Below are positions 61,616-64,000 of a DNA stretch of 64,000 nucleotides, one piece after another. The stretch covers positions 39,947 through 103,946 of the forward strand of contig JARGNI010000020.1 in NCBI GenBank assembly GCA_029213195.1. Reading direction: 5' to 3'. A program made the translations under genes and the position numbers. The stretch is from Verrucomicrobiales bacterium. Its GTDB lineage: Bacteria; Verrucomicrobiota; Verrucomicrobiia; Verrucomicrobiales; DEV007. The notes below the pieces were generated by a model. That model did no database searches and was not told the DNA's origin. It was given only the letters and a program-made list of their open reading frames with translations. The number at the start of each line of letters is the position of its first letter. Position 1 is the first letter of the stretch.

Positions 61616-63160
61616 TCAGGGAGCGGAAGGCAGCAGCGCCGCCCCCTCGGAATTGACGGGGTAGAGAGCGCCATCCTCCTCCAGCGCCGTCTTCAATCCC
61701 CGGATCATCTCCTGGAGTTTCTCCGGATTCTTCGACGCCAGATTGGTAGATTCGAAAGGATCGTCCTTCAGGTTGAAGAGCTGGAAGTTTCCGCCTTCGA
61801 ATTGAATCAAGTTTCCCGTGGTCGGTTCTTCGGGAAGAGCATGGTAGATCACTTTCCAGTCTCCATCCCGCCAGACAGAGAAGTAGTTCGAACGGTGACG
61901 CCCATGCGGGTAGTGCATCAGGAACTGTTCCGGACGCGATGCATCGGCAGCTCCCGAGAGCAAAGTCTGCAAGGGCTTGCCGTCTACCGAATGGGAATCC
62001 GGAACGGGAGCTCCGGCCAGCTCGAGGAGAGTCGGGAATAGATCCTCCACCGATGCAACCTGGCTCTGGATGCCTCCGGCAGGAATCTTGAGTTTCTTCT
62101 GAAAGGCATTCTCCGGATCTCGTTTTGCCCAGGCCGCGATGAACGGGACCCTCATTCCACCCTCGTAGTGCGCTCCCTTTTTCCCTCGAAGAGGCGCCGC
62201 GCAGGCGACCTCATGCTGATGGCCGAGCGGAGCATCGGTTCCGTTGTCCCCCAGGAAGATCACGAGCGTGTCTTCGGCGACGCCAAGAGATTCAAAGCAA
62301 TCGAGCATGTCTCCGAGTGACTTGTCCATCCCTTCGACCAGGGTGGCAAAGGCCTGGGCATTCTTCGGTTTGTCAGAATCCGCGTAGTTTGCCGCAAAAC
62401 GGGGATCAGATTCGAAGGGGGCATGAACGGCATAATGAGAGAAGTAGAGATAAAAGGGCACCTCATCCTCGACCGCTTTTGCGACGAGCGGCTTGGTCTC
62501 GAGCGTAAGGGCTTCGGTGAGGAAAACATCGGTACCATGATACTTGTCGAGATGAGGGACCTTGCTCCGGTCGCGCTTCGTCCCCTTGCCGTAGTTCTTC
62601 TCCGCAAAGTAACTACCCGGTGCTCCAAAAGAATCGCCGCCGAGATTGATGTCGAACCCGATGCGTGAAGGATCTTCTCCCTCGGACTCCTCGGGACCGA
62701 AATGGCCTTTCCCGACGTGGATGGTTCGATAACCGACCGTTCTCAACTGTCCGGGCAGGGTAACGTCATCCGAGGCGAGACCTTTCCAGTTCCAGTCCTT
62801 GGGCCCATAGGTGCCCGCATTGTCTCCCCAGGGATTGATCCAGTTCGTCGTTCGGTGGCGAGCCGCATTCTGTCCCGTCATGATGGAGACTCGGGTGGGA
62901 GAACAGACGCTCATGGCGTAGAACTGGTTGAAGCGAATCCCCTGCTCGGCGAGCCGCTCCATTCCCGGCGTACGATAGAAATCGTTCAAGGGATAACGCA
63001 CCGGCTCTCCATTCTCGTCGGTGAGAAAGGGAACCGAGGTATCCATGACTCCCATGTCATCGACAAGGAAGACCATGATATTGGGGCGATCGACAGCGTG
63101 AGCGGGGAAAGCAATCCACGCGAGAACGAGCGACGACAGAAAGGAACAGGGCAGTCTCAT
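61616..63160 (-). CDS. Secreted sulfatase (arylsulfatase family S1)
   Basis: 514 residues with a signal peptide (FLSSLVLAWIAFPAHA). NIMVFLVDDMGVMDTSVPFL opens the fold, with D34 and D35 for metal. YAMSVCSPTRVSIMTG carries C86 in the CSPTR variant of the formylglycine motif, where the fourth residue is Thr. HVGKGHFGPEE and FLGDNGTDAPLGHQHEV are further active-site segments, and GGMRVPFIAAWAKRDPE is the family strand. The C-terminus ends with the usual LKDDPFESTNLAS block. It is intact. It belongs to the same superfamily as the sulfatase at 2176 but is longer, with a different substrate-loop region, so the substrates are probably different. Confidence 0.94.
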   Translation of the reverse strand: MRLPCSFLSSLVLAWIAFPAHAVDRPNIMVFLVDDMGVMDTSVPFLTDENGEPVRYPLNDFYRTPGMERLAEQGIRFNQFYAMSVCSPTRVSIMTGQNAARHRTTNWINPWGDNAGTYGPKDWNWKGLASDDVTLPGQLRTVGYRTIHVGKGHFGPEESEGEDPSRIGFDINLGGDSFGAPGSYFAEKNYGKGTKRDRSKVPHLDKYHGTDVFLTEALTLETKPLVAKAVEDEVPFYLYFSHYAVHAPFESDPRFAANYADSDKPKNAQAFATLVEGMDKSLGDMLDCFESLGVAEDTLVIFLGDNGTDAPLGHQHEVACAAPLRGKKGAHYEGGMRVPFIAAWAKRDPENAFQKKLKIPAGGIQSQVASVEDLFPTLLELAGAPVPDSHSVDGKPLQTLLSGAADASRPEQFLMHYPHGRHRSNYFSVWRDGDWKVIYHALPEEPTTGNLIQFEGGNFQLFNLKDDPFESTNLASKNPEKLQEMIRGLKTALEEDGALYPVNSEGAALLPSAP

Positions 63161-63226
63161 GCGCTGATCCTAGGGGGTCGCCGGATTCCTGTCGCCTTTC
63201 GAATCTGGTGCGATCACGTTAAGCCG

Positions 63227-64000
63227 CTAGCGGCTCAGCTCGACGACAGGCTCGCCCTTGAGCTCTTTTTCCGCCATACGGAACGCGGTGGCCACTTCGG
63301 AGAAATCCTCTTCCTCGGGAGGAACATCGAGAATGATGTGCTCGATCCCGGCTTGCACGAGGGAGACCACGAGATCTTTGACCTGCTCGTGAGAGCCGAT
63401 GAAATACGGACAATCGGCCTGGAAGCTTCGGAACGGAGCCAGCCAGTAACCGTTGTCACATTGGTCCATCGTATCGGCAGCGAACTTGAGGCGTTTCTTC
63501 CAGACCGAGTCCGTGTTGTTCATGGACTTTTCGAGAATGTATTTTCCTCGCTCACTTTCCGGAAACCTGCGATGGGCGGCTTGCCAGGCTTCACTCTCCG
63601 TTTTTCGGGTCATCAGACCAAAGTGAATGCCCTGCGCATTCTTGACATCTTCAACCAGGCCCGGCATCAGCATTTGCATGCCCACGGCACCGGTGGATTC
63701 CTTGACCAGGGAAGCCTTCTCGGAATGCCCCGCGACGAAATAACCCGGTTGCAGCTCTTCCGCTACCGGAGGGACCAGGGCGAGATCGCTGACCTGGTAA
63801 TATTTCCCTTCGTAATCGATTGTCGAAGGAGACTTCTCGATGAGGAGTTGCACGATCTGGATATACTCGAGGAGACGATCGTATTTCTCATCGTGATCAA
63901 GTGAGTCATGAAGCGCCTCGTGCTGACTCAGAGAGGTGCCAGTCACGAATGGCACTGCTTTAAGCGATTGCTCGATAGTGTTCCCGATGAAGAATTTCGC
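63227..64000 (-). CDS. Luciferase-like flavin-dependent monooxygenase, 5' end outside window
   Basis: At least 257 residues are visible. The frame stays open to position 64000 (reading AKFFIGNTIEQSLKAVPFVT at the edge), so the N-terminus lies beyond the window and the GTG at 63955 is not the start. The visible part is the C-terminal two-thirds of an LLM-class (SsuD-like) TIM barrel: YDRLLEYIQIVQLLIEKSPS with TIDYEGKYYQVSDLAL, then PGYFVAGHSEKASLVKESTG, then IHFGLMTRKTESEAWQAAHR and a C-terminal FIGSHEQVKDLVVSLVQAGI. It resembles alkanesulfonate monooxygenases, which use FMNH2. The substrate cannot be told from the visible part. Confidence 0.88.
   Translation of the reverse strand, partial: AKFFIGNTIEQSLKAVPFVTGTSLSQHEALHDSLDHDEKYDRLLEYIQIVQLLIEKSPSTIDYEGKYYQVSDLALVPPVAEELQPGYFVAGHSEKASLVKESTGAVGMQMLMPGLVEDVKNAQGIHFGLMTRKTESEAWQAAHRRFPESERGKYILEKSMNNTDSVWKKRLKFAADTMDQCDNGYWLAPFRSFQADCPYFIGSHEQVKDLVVSLVQAGIEHIILDVPPEEEDFSEVATAFRMAEKELKGEPVVELSR

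Noticed and set aside
1..64000. tRNA, rRNA, CRISPR array, insertion sequence or prophage.
   Set aside because: No cloverleaf-like or T-loop sequence, no ribosomal RNA stretch, no regularly spaced direct repeats, and no transposase or integrase motif was recognised in any reading frame.

Overview
The window looks like chromosome of a free-living, probably marine or soil bacterium of the PVC superphylum. Verrucomicrobiota is my best guess and Planctomycetota the alternative. The case rests on gene content: two complete sets of DUF1501 plus DUF1549/DUF1553 'planctomycete cytochrome' genes, two sets of DUF1587/1592/1588/1585 plus DUF1552 genes, two secreted sulfatases, a DUF1080 (3-keto-disaccharide hydrolase) protein, an FAD-dependent oxidoreductase with a golvesin-like C-terminal domain, and large orphan secreted or membrane proteins. 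Base composition is GC-rich with a strong GC bias at third codon positions, which produces very long antisense reading frames. Shine-Dalgarno signals are weak or absent at most starts, while 1 to 11 base stop/start overlaps (often ATGA) are common and helped place starts. I see no rRNA, tRNA, CRISPR array, insertion sequence or prophage.

Layout. 1-2179 is an accessory-looking, lower-GC edge with a NERD-domain membrane protein, a second nuclease-like protein and a probable frameshifted gene. 2176-5237 holds a sulfatase, a class V aminotransferase-like enzyme and a small membrane protein. 5501-10576 is a four-gene operon of unrecognised envelope or secreted proteins. 10874-18691 carries a TPR/VWA membrane protein, an adenylate-kinase-like protein, an SGNH-like secreted protein, a DUF1080 protein and a TPR-redoxin fusion. 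18747-28993 is a catabolic/surface block: the FAD oxidoreductase, then two adjacent planctomycete-cytochrome modules. 29070-35208 is a complete tripartite RND efflux operon. 35453-39632 has a DUF2237 protein and an overlapping operon dgkA, glcD-like, yceH-like, esterase.

39701-47418 contains a beta-hydroxyacid dehydrogenase with histone-H1-like tails, a hairpin-rich repeat block, and two minus-strand operons: pgeF-ispE-S4 protein-AAA ATPase, and ECF sigma factor-putative anti-sigma-PDZ protein. 47599-51328 is a third cytochrome/DUF1552 module, followed by an ABC-F ATPase, a TPR-like protein and the PBP4-type peptidase dacB. 56056-61313 is a fourth module (DUF1501 plus DUF1549/DUF1553) divergent from a stand-alone golvesin-like domain protein. 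A small lipoprotein, a second sulfatase and a truncated luciferase-like monooxygenase close the window.

The secreted sulfatases, cytochrome modules, DUF1080 protein and FAD oxidoreductase fit a lifestyle of degrading sulfated or complex polysaccharides. The core genes (ispE, pgeF, dgkA, dacB, ABC-F) are housekeeping. The least explained parts are the nuclease-like pair at the left edge, the orphan operon at 5501-10576, the TPR-TM-VWA protein, the tailed dehydrogenase, and a set of intergenic hairpins that share stem sequence.
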